Assembly (NCBI GenBank): GCA_013339895.1
Contig: JABACO010000006.1
Span: forward strand, 5,666,151-5,730,150
Source of the DNA: Ephydatia muelleri
Lineage: Eukaryota > Porifera > Demospongiae > Spongillida > Spongillidae
Direction of reading: 5' to 3'
Length of the DNA stretch: 64,000 nucleotides
Each line of letters opens with the position of its first letter. The stretch's first letter is position 1. Under the pieces are notes generated by a model. It saw only the letters and a list, made by a program, of their open reading frames with translations. It ran no database searches and had not been told where the DNA came from. Below, one piece after another: positions 46,342 through 58,319 of this stretch. The position numbers and the translations under genes are program-made.

Positions 46342-46880
46342 ACTCGTACGTTTACTGTGTGCCACGCGCGTGCCTAGCTTAGAACGCGACCGAGTGAATC
46401 TTATTTCTGTTTGGAGCTACCTATACATGTATCTTTGGTATTTGGCAAACAAACTAAGGCAATTGCTAGGCTCTGTGGTTTGCTGCTACAAACAGATAGA
46501 AACGAAAAAGGTATTATACACTACCACTCGTACGTTTACTGTGCGCCACGCGCGTGCCTAGCTTAGAACGCGACCGAGTGAATCTTATTTCTGTTTGGGC
46601 TACCTGTACATGTATCTCCGGTATTTGGAAAACAAACTAGGGCAATTGCTAGGCTCTGTGGTTTGCTGCTACAAACAGATAGAAACGAAAAAGGTATTAT
46701 ATACTACCACTCGTACGTTTACTGTGTGCCACGCGCGTGCCTAGCTTAGAACGCGACCGAGTGAATCTTATTTCTGTTTGGAGCTACCTGTACATGTATC
46801 TCCGGTATTTGGCAAACAAACTAGGGCAATTGCTAGGCTCTGTGGTTTGCTGCTACAAACAAAAAAGGTATTATACACTA
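46342..46880. repeat. Three tandem copies of a 183-bp unit
   Basis: Units start at 46,342, 46,526 and 46,709 (ACTCGTACGTTTACTGTG...). They share 'CCACGCGCGTGCCTAGCTTA', 'TTGCTAGGCTCTGTGG' and 'GAAAAAGGTATTATA'. Copies are about 95 percent alike by eye, and the last lacks about 11 bp. The high similarity indicates recent amplification. Confidence 0.93.
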
Positions 46881-48012
46881 CCGTTTCTTTGTTATTAGTG
46901 GCTAACAATGTGGTACGTGAGAGTCGTTTGTACTCGAAAGCGCATACCCGTTAAAATGGATGGAATGTAGAAGTAAAGTTAAGCACTATCCATTTTCGAA
47001 AGGATCACGTACAATATTTATCGATTGACATTGGTGTACTGGTGCGCACTAATAAAAGGGTAGGTCTGCAGAGGCGGATCTAGGGGGGGGGGGGGCACCG
47101 GGACACGTGCCCCTTCCGTTCATCTAATTATGTATTCATGTTACGTAATCGTGCCGTGTAAATGAAGTTTAAACGCGGTTAACGTAGCACGCCCCGCAGC
47201 GCACGCGCATCAATTAGGTGCCCCGCGCATGCGCATTCACGATATTCACTAGCAAGAAGAACTCTTCGAGCCACCACCCTCCCCTGGCGCCACCTCCAAA
47301 TCTCCATCACTCTTTAGCAGTGATGTGACCTTGTGTAGGTATGTTACAAAAATTTTTCAAATCTATTGGATTGCATCGATTTTTGCATCATTTGAAAGCG
47401 TTTAAAGTGTGTTTTTGAAAAATGTATCATTCGTCTCTCTGTGAAAAACCGTTATGAAGTTACGACGTTTTAAAGTTGGCGAAATTCACGTACACTTTTC
47501 AATGGACAAGCGCAACAATTTTGTGACCGGGTTTTGAAACGCTACACCGTTTACAGTTTATAACATGGGAAAACGAAATAGGTATCAAAAAAAACATGTA
47601 TGCCATGCGGAGCTAAAACTGGTGTGGTAACAGATGACTCTTAGTTATGAACAAAAAATGCACTGTATGCAATGTACATGCATGCCAGCGTATGCTCTAT
47701 ATATTATACATTTATTAAGAATTCATCACGACAGTACAAGGTCCCCACACACAATGTCAGCTCCAAGTTCGTATTTAGTCAATTCAAAGTCTTCAGCATC
47801 ATCATACGTTTCATTTTGCTTCCAATATGCCACGACGTATGTTGTGTTTCTTTTTTAAAATTTCTCAAACTTTCCACTATAAACAACCTTGTCATGACCA
47901 TCTTCATCATACCACACATGGCAGAGACTTCTCCCAACAGCATTACCAAGCACTATGTCAGATAGGCTGAGTACTTCTTTGATTTCCAAAGGGCTTGACT
48001 GCTATGTGCTGT
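46881..48012. other. Unassigned; possible hAT-like terminus at 47,069
   Basis: CAGAGGCGGATCTAG followed by a G run at about 47,069-47,095 resembles a hAT left end of the type seen at 9,293. A right end of the same style lies at 49,668, but no convincing target duplication links them. No coding sequence is seen in the interval. Confidence 0.4.
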
Positions 48013-48014
48013 GT

Positions 48015-48457
48015 AGCTCTTCGGGTGTTGTGTAGTTCTCCATATCTGTGAGTGTTGTGTAGTTCTCCATATCTGTGGGTGTTGTGTAGTTCTCCATATC
48101 TGTGAGTGTTGTGTAGTTCTCCATATCTGTGGGTGTTGTGTAGTTCTCCATATCCGTGGGTGTTGTGTCGTTCTCAATATCTGTGGGTGTTGTGTTGTTC
48201 TCCATATCTGTGGGTGTTGTGTCGTTCTCCATATCTGTGGGTGTTGTGTAGGTCTCCATATCTGTGGGTGTTGTGTAGTTCTCCATATCTGTGGGTGTTG
48301 TGTAGGTCTCCCTATCTGTGAGGGTTGGGTAGTGCTCCATATCTGTGGGTGTTGTGTAGGTCTCCCTATCTGTGAGGGTTGGGTAGTGCTCCATATCTGT
48401 GGGTGTTGTGCAGGTCTCCATATCTGTGGGTGTTGTGTAGGTCTCCATATCTGTGGT
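48015..48457. repeat. 27-bp minisatellite, about 16 copies
   Basis: Unit GTGTTGTGTAGTTCTCCATA followed by TCTGTGG, with T/C and G/A variants. Since 27 is divisible by three the array stays open and would encode a nine-residue repeat 'MENYTTPTD' on the minus strand, but no flanking gene supports real translation. Confidence 0.95.
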
Positions 48458-48459
48458 GC

Positions 48460-49588
48460 TCTGCCTGCTATTGGTACATTTAGAGAAGCACATTGTGTGT
48501 AGATGTATATGGAGCATATACCTTATGATGATCTATGATTGGTCTGCACAAAACACACAGAGCACCCAAGTACAGCAGGTGACCCAGTTCCACATCACCA
48601 ACTGGTCACCTGATGGCGCCCTTGCTCAGTCAAAGAACAATGCATACACACAAAAGCCTATTGTAGTGCATCACAGCAACATCCGAGGAGTCCAGTTGAG
48701 ATCATCCCATAAGAACTGCAGAAGGAATAAATTCATGGCGTGCGTGATACATGCATCTATGATTCTATACATAATGGATTATAAATCTAATTACAGACTG
48801 CTATTACTGCGGGAAGTAGAAAGGGGTTGGCGGGGCTTTAGATTCACTTGAAAATCACACAAAACGGGGACTAGGCAACGTACTTCCAGTCTATCAAATA
48901 TTCAAATAAGTCTGCGCCCGTTTTCGGGCAAATCGTGAAACATTCGCAAATCATGTTTGTCCCGATGTTTTGTACATCGAAAAGCAAAAAAATTGGGACT
49001 TAGTTAACATTATGTAAGAGACTTTGAGCTGTCACCTAGAACAAAACGGTGCTACATTTTAACAGGCTGTACAGTTTGGACCAAAAAAGGCTGTCAAAAA
49101 AGTGGTATCCCTCACGTCCCGTAAAACATTAAAACAACATCATTGACCAAAAATCGGCGCCATTTTCTAGGCGTTTTGTAACATACCTACCTTGTGTACG
49201 GGATCGGACCTGCATACGCTTACGCAACCCCGGGCGGGGCTACACACGCAGGTCCAAGCACACACACCCCCAGCGATGGGGCGTGTCCCGCTGACCCATC
49301 ACACTACCCCCAAAAGTAGGCTAGCTTATGTAGCGGCGGCAGCTCGCAGCACACCCGTCGAACCCCACGGCGTGCGTGAACGTTAACTGCTGATGTAAAT
49401 GGATGTAGCGTATGAAAGAAGTACGCTTCGCGACCATTCAAAAGCGACCACGAAGGCTCTTCGCCTCACTGTATGACAAAAATGCATAAACTAGCTACAT
49501 TCTAGTATTAGTAGTACATTTACTTTCATGCTTTTGTATTAAGTGATAAGTGCTAATTTTTCATTATGAATGTGTGTCAGTATTGCTA
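48460..49588. other. No recognisable gene
   Basis: Over 1.1 kb I see no domain or splice-supported exon. A GC-rich stretch near 49,195-49,390 (CCCGGGCGGGGCTACAC) stands out from its AT-rich surroundings, but I cannot assign it. Confidence 0.5.
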
Positions 49589-49589
49589 A

Positions 49590-49668
49590 ATTGCTCAAAG
49601 CTTCCGCGCTTCGCGCGGGAGGGCCCTTCCGCACCCACCCCCTTCCTAAATTCCTGGATCCGCCCCTG
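49590..49668 (-). mobile_element. Isolated hAT terminus
   Basis: Reversed, it reads CAGGGGCGGATCCAGGAATT and continues into 'CTCCCGCGCGAAGCGCGGAAG', given here as its core CCGCGCGAAGCGCGG. The same block follows the left end of the hAT element at 9,293. This is therefore an end of the same or a sister family. It lies only 33 bp upstream of the proposed start codon of the Ig gene. Confidence 0.75.
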
Positions 49669-49701
49669 GTCTGGATCAAATCAGTAAAAAATGGAAGAGC
49701 A

Positions 49702-52700
49702 ATGACTGACCTTCTGTTGTGCACTATCTTCTGGGTTCTGGTGATACAACTGTTGCAGTTTCATAAGTGCCGTATACCCAAAATGAATTTTAATACTCAT
49801 TTCACGTCTCCCTTTTAGGTAGCTAATTATGTATATACCATATGCGATCTATGCTTATGTTTACACTGTACATAGTGGTTTTAATAATGGTGGAGTTGTG
49901 AATTGAGTCAAGTAACTAAGTGGGTAAGAGCCAGAATGGCGTTTGCTATACTTAGAGCCACTAACTTATGTATAAGAGGTAGCAGATGGAATAATGTGAT
50001 CTACTTAACAATCCTGCCTGTAAATTTTGGTATTCATGGACCGAATCCGATTCTTCTCCAAAAATTCATGCAAGCAGAAATGCACACATGATCCCAATTT
50101 CTTGTACCTTATGATGGTAGAGAATCAACATACCTTGTGTGATGTGGGTTGACTAAATCTGAGGGCCATGAATCTTGTTCAAATTCTGGTCCATATTGTG
50201 TGATTCTTTATTGGATAATAATGTTACAACATTTTTTGCAGGTCAGTTGCTACTCTCACCAACCAGTTTTACAGTGTTGGAAGATTCAAGTTTTATTGTA
50301 AATTGCACTCATGTTGCTGGAGCCGAAGTACTTCTCACTGGGTTAATTTCAGCATATGATATAACACTACCACCTGCGAGTACTACTGTCACAACGTTTA
50401 ACATTTCACGTGTTTCACGATTAGACTACAACAAGCAATTTACTTGCACACAATCAAACGTGCTTCCTTCTCCTCCAGCTAATCTCACTGTAATTTGTAA
50501 GTTGACATCATAGGCAACTTTTTACCCATAACTTGAGTGCTATTGGATATTTTTGTGTGTGTCATAAATCATTTCAAGCATTTATAGTTCTTTGTGAATG
50601 CTAGCCAGAGATGGAATATTCTTGAACCAAATATTTATGTGAAACGACATTCTTTTCTGTTCTATAGTTCTTACAGCACAGCCTCTATTCTCATCCAATT
50701 TGGTTGTGGTGTCAACTCCAGGAGATTTTTTTCTCAATATCTCCATTCTTGCTAACCCATTCGTAATACCTGCAAATATAACTGTGCAGAATCCACCTGG
50801 TGTTACTCTACCTGCATTCAGCGTCATTCAAACAGGCGACAGAGGCACAGCATATATAAAACTGGATCAGTTCCAACTACCTAATTATGCCGGAAGCTAT
50901 GTTATAACATTGAGGCATCCAGCAGTTAGTGCAGCTGTTATTCAGTTCAACTTAACAGTTCGATGTAAGTTTTTTTGGGTTGTCTATGGCAAATTTGTGC
51001 CACAGACACTAGATAATACACCTTTAACCCACTGTGTTCCTAAAATCGTACCCACTTACAGATGCACCCAGATATGCTTACTCACCTACGAACTCAAACA
51101 CAACAGTTGATATTTTCGCTGTACAAGGCTCTGCCCAAAGTCTGTCTTGTGCTGTAACAGGTGTACCCCAGCCAACCGTTGTTGGGCTTAATTCAACCTT
51201 TAGTTCTGCAACAAATTCATATACGTTTGCAGCAGTTTCGTCATCTGATGCTGGACTGTATGTATGTGTTGCCACTAATAATGTGGGCTCAAATACCATT
51301 ACATACAGATTGAACATCGGAGGTGAGCTTGGAACTTTGGTAGAATTGATCTTTAGGTGTTACTCGCTATAGCATGCATGTCTTCTTATTTGTGCCGCGG
51401 TAGTAGATAATACATTGTGTATTCCGTCTTCCGGCACAGTTGCACCGAGATATACATACGGAAGCACTCTCTCAAACGCAACAGTTGATATTTTCGCCGT
51501 ACAAGGCTCTGCTCAAAGTCTGTCTTGTGCTGTAACAGGTGTACCCCAGCCAACCGTTGTTGGGCTTAATTCAACCTTTAGTTCTGCAACAAATTCATAT
51601 ACGTTTGCAGCAGTTTCATCATCTGATGCTGGACTGTACGAATGTGTTGCCACTAATAACGTGGGCTCAAATACCATTACATACAGATTGAACATCGGAG
51701 GTGAGCTTGGAACATTGATCTTTAAGTGTTACTCGCTATTGCACATGCATGTCGTCTTATTTGTGCCACAGTAGTAGATAATACTTTATTCATTGTGTAT
51801 TCCATATACAATCGTCTTCCGGTACAGTTGCACCGAGATATACATACGGAAGTACTCTCTCAAACGCAACAGTTTATATTGTCGCCCTACAAGGCTCTGC
51901 TCAAAGTCTGTCTTGTGCTGTAACAGGTGTACCCCAGCCAACCGTTGTTGGGCTTAATTCAACCTTTAGTTCTGCAACAAATTCATATACGTTTGCAGCA
52001 GTTTCATTCTCTGATGCTGGACTGTACGTATGTGTTGCCACTAATAACGTGGGCTCAAATACCATTACATACAGATTGATTATTAAAGGTGAGCTTGGAA
52101 CTTTGGTAAATTTTATTCTCTATCTTATTACTCTGCTTCTTAGCTCCACCTACTCGCAGTAGTGAGGCAGGTAAGTTATATGCTAATAGAAGGAATGTAC
52201 TTTAGGTGTTACTAGTATAGTGGCAACAGATTTCTAAGAAATCGTTGCATATTAAAATGGCAACTATAACCTTTGACACATGCTATTTGAAGCATTTAAC
52301 TGTACTGTATATGTAGTTGGGTAATTGTTTTTGACAGGGCATGCATGGGTCTTTTCTTTTCAGTAAAGCTAACACTTGCAGGTCTGTACATCTCCAATAG
52401 ATCCAGCCAGCTCACTTCCCTATTTATTAAAATAGACCAGGAAGGAATCAAACACTTTTTATCTGCCCGTACAGTACCTCACAAATAGCGATCTTTCCGT
52501 TTTAACTTTGTCTAACGCAATATATGATTCAAACCCGTAGAGGGTTAAAAGACACTGGAATCAGTGTTTGTGATGTGAATTAGCTTTAAACGTAGTGAGG
52601 CTCAACTCTTGGTATTTCCATTATATCCTATGCCTTTTAGCTAAATCAGTATACAACGTGAGCATTTGGAAGATAGGATTTTGTGTTATACGGCTGACGT

Positions 52701-53098
52701 GGCTGCGAGAAATTGCAGCAGTGCAAGCATTGTCGACTACATGAATAACGTATTGTATGAGGTTGCTCTTGTACAGTGTTCCTTAATGAAATGGATAGTT
52801 GTGTGGCGTGCAAAGGCTACGGACAGATTGTATTGGAAAATGATTGCCCTAGTCATTCATTAAACGGAGCTATCTAGAGATTTGGACATTGTGCATTTAC
52901 AGTTTCGTGCACCCTCATTTGTTTTTTCTTGGGACATAGCTGCTTGAACTTTTTGCTGATCGCTCTACAGTATGTGCATCGATGGGGATGAGTAATATAT
53001 TTTAAGTAACTTCATCCTTCTGTCTCTCTCTTACAGATGTGCTGTGCTCAACCTTCTTGTGCATACTCATCAGTGCAATCTTGGTGATCCTATTTTAA
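49702..53098 (+). CDS. Ig-superfamily cell-surface protein, eight exons, about 497 residues
   Basis: Exons are 49702-49771 (signal peptide 'MTDLLLCTIFWVLVIQLLQF'), 50242-50496 (Ig1, 'FIVNCTHV..FTCTQ'), 50668-50964 (Ig-like domain without the Cys pair), 51062-51322, 51440-51700 and 51828-52088 (three near-identical Ig exons), 52144-52170 (stalk, 'PPTRSSEA') and 53037-53098 (hydrophobic tail 'FLCILISAILVILF', then stop). Every junction is GT-AG and phase 1, and the frame is open throughout, strong support for the model. The Ig exons contain 'LSCAVTG' and 'SDAGLYVCVATNNVG', the canonical Cys pair with a D.G.Y.C motif, and several N-glycosylation sites. The product is probably a membrane- or GPI-anchored adhesion or recognition protein. 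The first exon is the least certain. No cytoplasmic signalling domain is present. Confidence 0.82.
49903..50091 (+). mobile_element. Fossil retroelement remnant inside intron 1 of the Ig gene
   Basis: About 30 codons ('WVRARMAFAILRATNLCIRG') match the C-terminal tail of the same reverse-transcriptase family as the remnant at 3.2-3.5 kb. Short, broken and old. Confidence 0.65.
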
Positions 53099-53869
53099 AC
53101 TGTAGTGGTGCAATGTTGTGGTGTGGCCATTGCACTAAATGTAGTGACTAGTATACTGCAGTGGGTGTGATGCAGTAAAGCATATGTTTCAACTTTATTA
53201 TTCCTTTGTTATAAAGTTTTACTTGTTAACGTATTTTACAAAGGATCATTCATGGTCACCCATCTCAGCAAATTATACTGTGAGTAAAGTAGATGGTGTA
53301 CTACCACAGCAGTGGTAACTCTATGTGTATGGATAGCTTTAGGTGTCAGTTGTGTGGGACAACACAATGCCTCAGCACATTCCACAGTCACCAGGTCATG
53401 CTTGATACACAAGTCTTCACACATCTGCCATAACACTGTAGTCCAGCTCAAATACATGTATCTTTTGGTCTGGAGTGGGCAGAAGAGAACAGAATAATAA
53501 TCACAAGACACACACATATGGACTTGCGCACACACATACCTCTCTCTCCATAGCTTACACATGTGTTAGAGCATGGCTTTGGATGTATATGTTTCAGTCT
53601 CTGATGCCAGCATGCTTACTCATTGTCATATTCTCCTCCCATTCTCTACACTATTCCCATGTTGACCATAAACAACCCTCCCAGACATCTAGCTACACTC
53701 CACATCACCTCATATCATGTACAGTCACATTAATAAATGGCCAGCCACAGGGCATCAATAAACATCGCTAAGACTGCTGATGGCTGGCTGGGTTGAGAGT
53801 ATAGCCAAGGGGATGTTTTAATTGTGTATTTAGGGACTGCCCCACATGTCCACGTGTAGTTACGCATAT
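53099..53869. other. 3' flank of the Ig gene, nothing else recognised
   Basis: Contains the probable 3' untranslated region of the Ig gene (TATAAAGTTT near 53,210) and unassigned DNA. No other exon supported. Confidence 0.5.
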
Positions 53870-54204
53870 TTGCTGTGACCCCCATGTGAAGGGGACCGAT
53901 TTTTTCCCCTGTGAAAGCCTGTAAGGCTGCCAATCCATACATTGAAATAATTAGTACTTACGATTCCAAAACTGGAGGTCAGTGGAACTACACCCACCCC
54001 ACCCCACCCTCCCCCTGGGAGGTTAAAAGGGCTGGGGATTCCCCTTTGGGGGTCACAGGGGGTCTGGCGTGTGTTGTCACTCCAGTTGACAGGAGGGGCG
54101 TACTCTGACGCTGGTATGGAGCCTTTCCTGCTCAGGAAGGAAGTCTCTGGTTTCTCGGTGTCTTGCAATGAGACGTAGCCACTGGAGACCCTATGATGGT
54201 AAGG

Positions 54205-54360
54205 TGTGTTTGGGAGAGGATGGAGTAAGAGTTTTTAATGACCTTGCCAACAAACCACTATCATATGTGTCTGCATGTGTGCACTGTACATGTATGTACA
54301 ATATAGTTGTGTTGTGTGTTTTGTGATGTCGTGGTATGCAAGATGTGTGTGTATGTGTGT

Positions 54361-54392
<32 letters not shown>

Positions 54393-55105
54393 ATTGATAA
54401 CATGGCTTACTTCAGGGTGAGTCACTGTTATGTGGATTGATGTCTGTCGTGCCCAGTATAGAGAACAAGTGGGAAAAAAACCAACGCAACATGCCATGCA
54501 GTACAAGAAATGGAGTGGGGAGGAGGGTTGTAAAAAATGAAGCTGTCACAGGAGAGGGAATGGGGAGGAGGATACATCGAGCTAATAGAGGTGGGACATT
54601 GTGATGCAGAACGACACAAAATCACGTGTGTACATGAGCACAGCCGCAGCCAGCAGGATCGCTATGGCAACGACTCCACCAATGACACCCGCAACGATGT
54701 AGTACAGACCACCTGTATGGGGTAGTAAATTATCACAATGTGCTCACCCCTTTGTACATTAGCATCCAGCCAGCGTGTGTGTGTGTGTGTGTGTGTGTAT
54801 TTGTGTGTGTGTGTGTGTATGTGTGTGTGTATGTGTTTGTGTATGTGTTTGTGTAAGAGCACCCATATCAGTTACTTTGTTAAATATTCAGCCCATGCAT
54901 TGTTTACACTAACATTCTTCAATGTTAGGTGTGTTTGGGAGAGGATGGGGTAAGGGTTTTTTAATGACGTTGCCAACCCTTACAGTATGTGTGGATATGT
55001 GAGTGCATGAGATATGGTGTGTTGTGATGTGCATGTGTGTGTGGTGTGTGTATGTGGTGTATGTGTGTGTGTATTGATAACATGGCTTAATTAAAGGGTG
55101 AATAT
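54205..55105 (+). repeat. Internal duplication in segment B
   Basis: 54,205-54,420 and 54,928-55,105 share 'TGTTTGGGAGAGGATGG', 'TTTTTAATGAC', a GT-rich tract and 'TATTGATAACATGGCTTA' in the same order. A further match to 4,530-4,620 in segment A shows the ancestral single copy. Confidence 0.8.
54582..54712 (-). CDS. Terminal transmembrane exon of an unknown minus-strand gene
   Basis: After an ATACAG acceptor the minus strand reads 'GLYYIVAGVIGGVVAIAILL' followed by 'AAAVLMYTRDFVSF' and a stop at 54,582. This is a typical single-pass membrane helix with a short charged tail. The exon would be entered in phase 1, like those of the Ig gene next door. No upstream exon could be joined with confidence, so this is either the last exon of a surface-protein gene with distant exons or an orphan exon. 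Confidence 0.45.
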
Positions 55106-55169
55106 GGAGTTGAGGAAATGGGAAGCAAAGAACCAAGGTAACAGAATGTGTCACTCAGTACAATGATTT

Positions 55170-55244
55170 GTGTGTGTGTGTGTGTGCACACACACACAGT
55201 CACGCACACACATACACACACACAAACACACACACACAACACCA

Positions 55245-55283
<39 letters not shown>

Positions 55284-55315
55284 ACACCAACACACACACA
55301 CACACACACACAAAC
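55170..55315. repeat. CA-rich microsatellite with ACACCAAC interruptions
   Basis: Begins with GT units then switches to CA (TGTGTGTGTGCACACACAC), forming a short palindromic core near 55,188. Paralogous to the CA tract at 5,215-5,311. Confidence 0.93.
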
Positions 55316-55615
55316 ACGCAGATACCACTTTAATAGAGCACAATGCCCTACAGATGCAAACCAGCACGGATCAGGTGATATTCCATTCTCCACATTGTCT
55401 CATCAGTTGACAGGTTTATAATGTCACGTGAATCAGTTACAGTGTACCTTCACTTCTTAAATATTCATTCTGCAACAGTACTTGCCTTTAAAATGCAGTT
55501 TGTGCAAGGAAGTATCAATAGGTGAGTATACTGTTTTGTATGGTGTTTGCATGAATGCAGATTTGCTTATACATGATCATGTTGCTAGCACTTTGGAACA
55601 CGCTGAGATATTTAA

Positions 55616-56346
55616 CACCGCGTCCGCGAATAAAGTGGGTCAGAATTGAGGGGAAACTAAAAACCTAAAAGATCCGCTAACAATAGAATCATAGGTACTA
55701 GTTGTAAAATAAGTAGAGTAGCCTTTTACACGATGTTCGCATTATTATTTACAACAGCTGCAACTATCACAGTTTTGATGCACGCACTTTAAATAAACTA
55801 GTTCGGTACTACTCTTATCATTTTTCATTTTACACCACTTCCCTTCTTTACTGTAAATTCATAAGCATGCATTAGTAATCTATATCAATGCAGCTCTTGG
55901 TTTCCCTGAAAATAAAAATTATGTGTGCATGCAGACTCGCAAAGCAGCGTGCAAAGCAACAAAGTTAAACCGCATGCGTAATGTATAGCGTTCTATAGAC
56001 ACGATACAACACATGCACACAGTAAATAAAACACATTGCATATGATTGAAAAAGATTGAAAAAGATTGAAATGTTTAAAATTCAACTTGGCTTATACAAT
56101 GTGATTATTGCCGTTTTTCTATGATGATGAAATATGGTTTCATCGACATAGACCACTTTTATATCGCCGCATTTGTAGCATCCAGCAAGTTGAATGATCT
56201 CTCAAAAATGCATCCAATGTTGTCTCAAGAGTTGTACTTCCACATTCCTGTATTTGAAAAGAAAAATACTCATCAGCGGACCTTTTAGTTTTTTTACTTC
56301 CTCCATAAACGGCCTAAATTGACCCACTTTACTCGCGGACGCGGTG
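55616..56346. mobile_element. 731-bp TTAA-flanked element, piggyBac-like non-autonomous
   Basis: Ends CACCGCGTCCGCGAATAAAG and CTTTACTCGCGGACGCGGTG are inverted, with further imperfect inverted matching inward to about 60 bp ('AAAGATCCGCT' and 'AGCGGACCTTTT'). TTAA flanks both sides (55,612-55,615 and 56,347-56,350). The empty site GATATTTAATGCCATC is preserved in segment A near 5,571. TTAA duplication with precise ends is the piggyBac signature. The interior has a broken minus-strand frame near the right end with 'IKVVYVDETIF', which could be a fragment of a transposase, but I cannot assign it. Confidence 0.85.
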
Positions 56347-57212
56347 TTAATGCCATCAAGGTTGGTGTGCTCACAATGTGACATTGAGAAAAGTATACCA
56401 ACCGAGCACAGGATAGTAATCACTTGCTGTACATCACACACCCATCAATGATGATGGAAGGTATACAGCAGACTCAACACACTGACCTGCAGATACACAT
56501 AACACGATGCAGGGCAGTGTACCACAACCTGTTCATAATCAAGCATGTATTCACACATGAGCTACACGTATGAAATACATTGATTGTGCAAGTCTTTCAG
56601 GTACACTGCACCATCTACAGTCGGGAGAGCTCAAAGAAAGGGCGTTGCTGAAAGCTGTCTCAATAGCATAGCTTAGTTTGTTTTGTTAATAAAAGGCTAT
56701 ACCACATTGGCTTGAGGAATGGAATTACAGGTAAATATGAATGCCATTAGTGTGCAGATAGCTAAAGGCAAAGTACACTGACAGTTTGCTTAGAAACTCC
56801 CAATGAATACGCCTTATTTTCCGCTGATACTTTTCCGTACAAACAGTCTGGCACTGTACAGCAAACTGTGAGATAGTCCAACAATTTTCCAACAGTAGCA
56901 AGGTCTGTTCTTGAACAGCCCCCCCTCCCCCTCCACCTCACTAGGTCTCTTCTCCAACATCTCTCCTCTAGCTCCTACACCATGATATCCTTCCTCTTTA
57001 TACATGTATATGTCACACACCTGCACATCACTTGTGTGACAACACCCATGTAGCACACTCTTAAAACATGACTTGCACAAAAAGCATACCCAAGCTTCCT
57101 TTATTAGATAAATTAATGATGCATTGTGGCGTGTCGAAATACTTAACCAAAAGTATAAGATACTACACGCCAACAAACACGATACACCATAAAGCAAAAA
57201 GGAACGAATAAT

Positions 57213-58295
57213 TGACCCTTCTTGGACACAATCCACTTTGATTGTGCGTCACGGTGGGCTTGAAATTCGGAGTGCTGTGCAGCTGGCACCTTCCGCCTTC
57301 TTGGCTTCAGCTGCTGCCTCCTCCGGACTTGCTCACCTAATTCTGCCAGCAAATATGCAACCACCCCAGCTCAGTTATGTGGATGAGACTCTTGTCACTT
57401 GGTCCCAAGGGTGCCAAGAACAACCCCCCACTGATGCTGCTGCCCATCATCAGCAGACATGGGCCTTACTCAGAGTATCATCAATTGCAGACACACTATT
57501 TGCAAACTCTTCTGATCAAATTCACAGAACTCGTTTCCTTGCAGCATCTTGTAAGGAGTCTGGCGCATGGTTAAATGCCTTACCAATTTCATCACTGGGA
57601 CTACGCATGGATGATGCCACTGTGAGAATCTCTATGGGACTCCCTCGGGGACTACCTCTATGTCGAAGTCATACCTGCCAACACTGTGGGGCAGAGGTGT
57701 CTCAGTTTGCCACACATGGCTTAAGCTGCAGAAAGAATGACATCATACACTGAGCTTTAGTCGCAGCACATGCTCCATCACGTCTGGAGCCTTCAGGTCT
57801 GTTATCACTCAGATGGAAAGCAACCTGATGGTGTGTCATTAGTCCCTTGGAAGTGTGGCCAACTTCTAGTGTGGGATGCAACGTGTCCAGATACTTTTGC
57901 ACCATCTTACTCTGCAATAGCTGCAAAGCAAGTTGGAGCAGTTGCTCAACAGACAGAAGAAAAGAAGATGCAGAAATATAAACACCTTGACTCATGCCAT
58001 TTTTTCACTCCAGTGGCAATAGAGACGACTGGAGTGTTTGGGCCAAGGACAACTGAGTTCCTTAAAGAGTTGGGCCATTGGTTGAGGCAGGTGTCTGGTG
58101 AAGCTTAACTCCTATGCTTACCTTACCCAGAGACTATCAGTTGCTGTCCAACGTGGCAATGCAGCTTCCGTGTTGGGGACAATGAAGGTGGACAGTGAAG
58201 ATGAAAAGTTTTTTGTAAAGTTTTGTTGTATTGTTTTATTGTAATGAATTCTATAAATTAAAAGGTAAATAGTTGAAAACAAAAATAAATACATC
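57213..58295 (+). mobile_element. LINE-like reverse-transcriptase 3' fragment
   Basis: Inserted in segment B at a short AATAAT site and ending in an A-rich tail, consistent with a 5'-truncated non-LTR element. The first frame (57238-57753) carries 'FLAASCKESGAWLNALPISS', 'LGLRMDDATVRISMGLPRG' and a zinc motif 'CQHCGAEVSQFATHGLSC'. After a frame change near 57,750 come 'GKQPDGVSLVPWKCGQLLVW', 'DATCPDTFAPSYSA', 'FTPVAIETTGVFG' and 'LSVAVQRGNAASVLGTM'. This order is the C-terminal region of a reverse-transcriptase family very common in cnidarians and sponges. The polymerase domain itself is absent. Confidence 0.72.
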
Positions 58296-58319
58296 ATAAT
58301 CGCGTGTTCACATTCTAAT

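Noticed and set aside
48015-48457. CRISPR-like array
   Set aside because: Units abut directly with no unique spacers and the genome is clearly eukaryotic.
48002-48517. 171-codon frame with a nine-residue repeat
   Set aside because: Same cause: a 27-bp minisatellite. No signal peptide, promoter or conserved flank was found.
47069-49668. A single hAT element between CAGAGGCGGATCTAG and the terminus at 49,668
   Set aside because: The flanks share only GTCTG, not an 8-bp duplication, and no transposase is found between them. The ends may belong to different elements.
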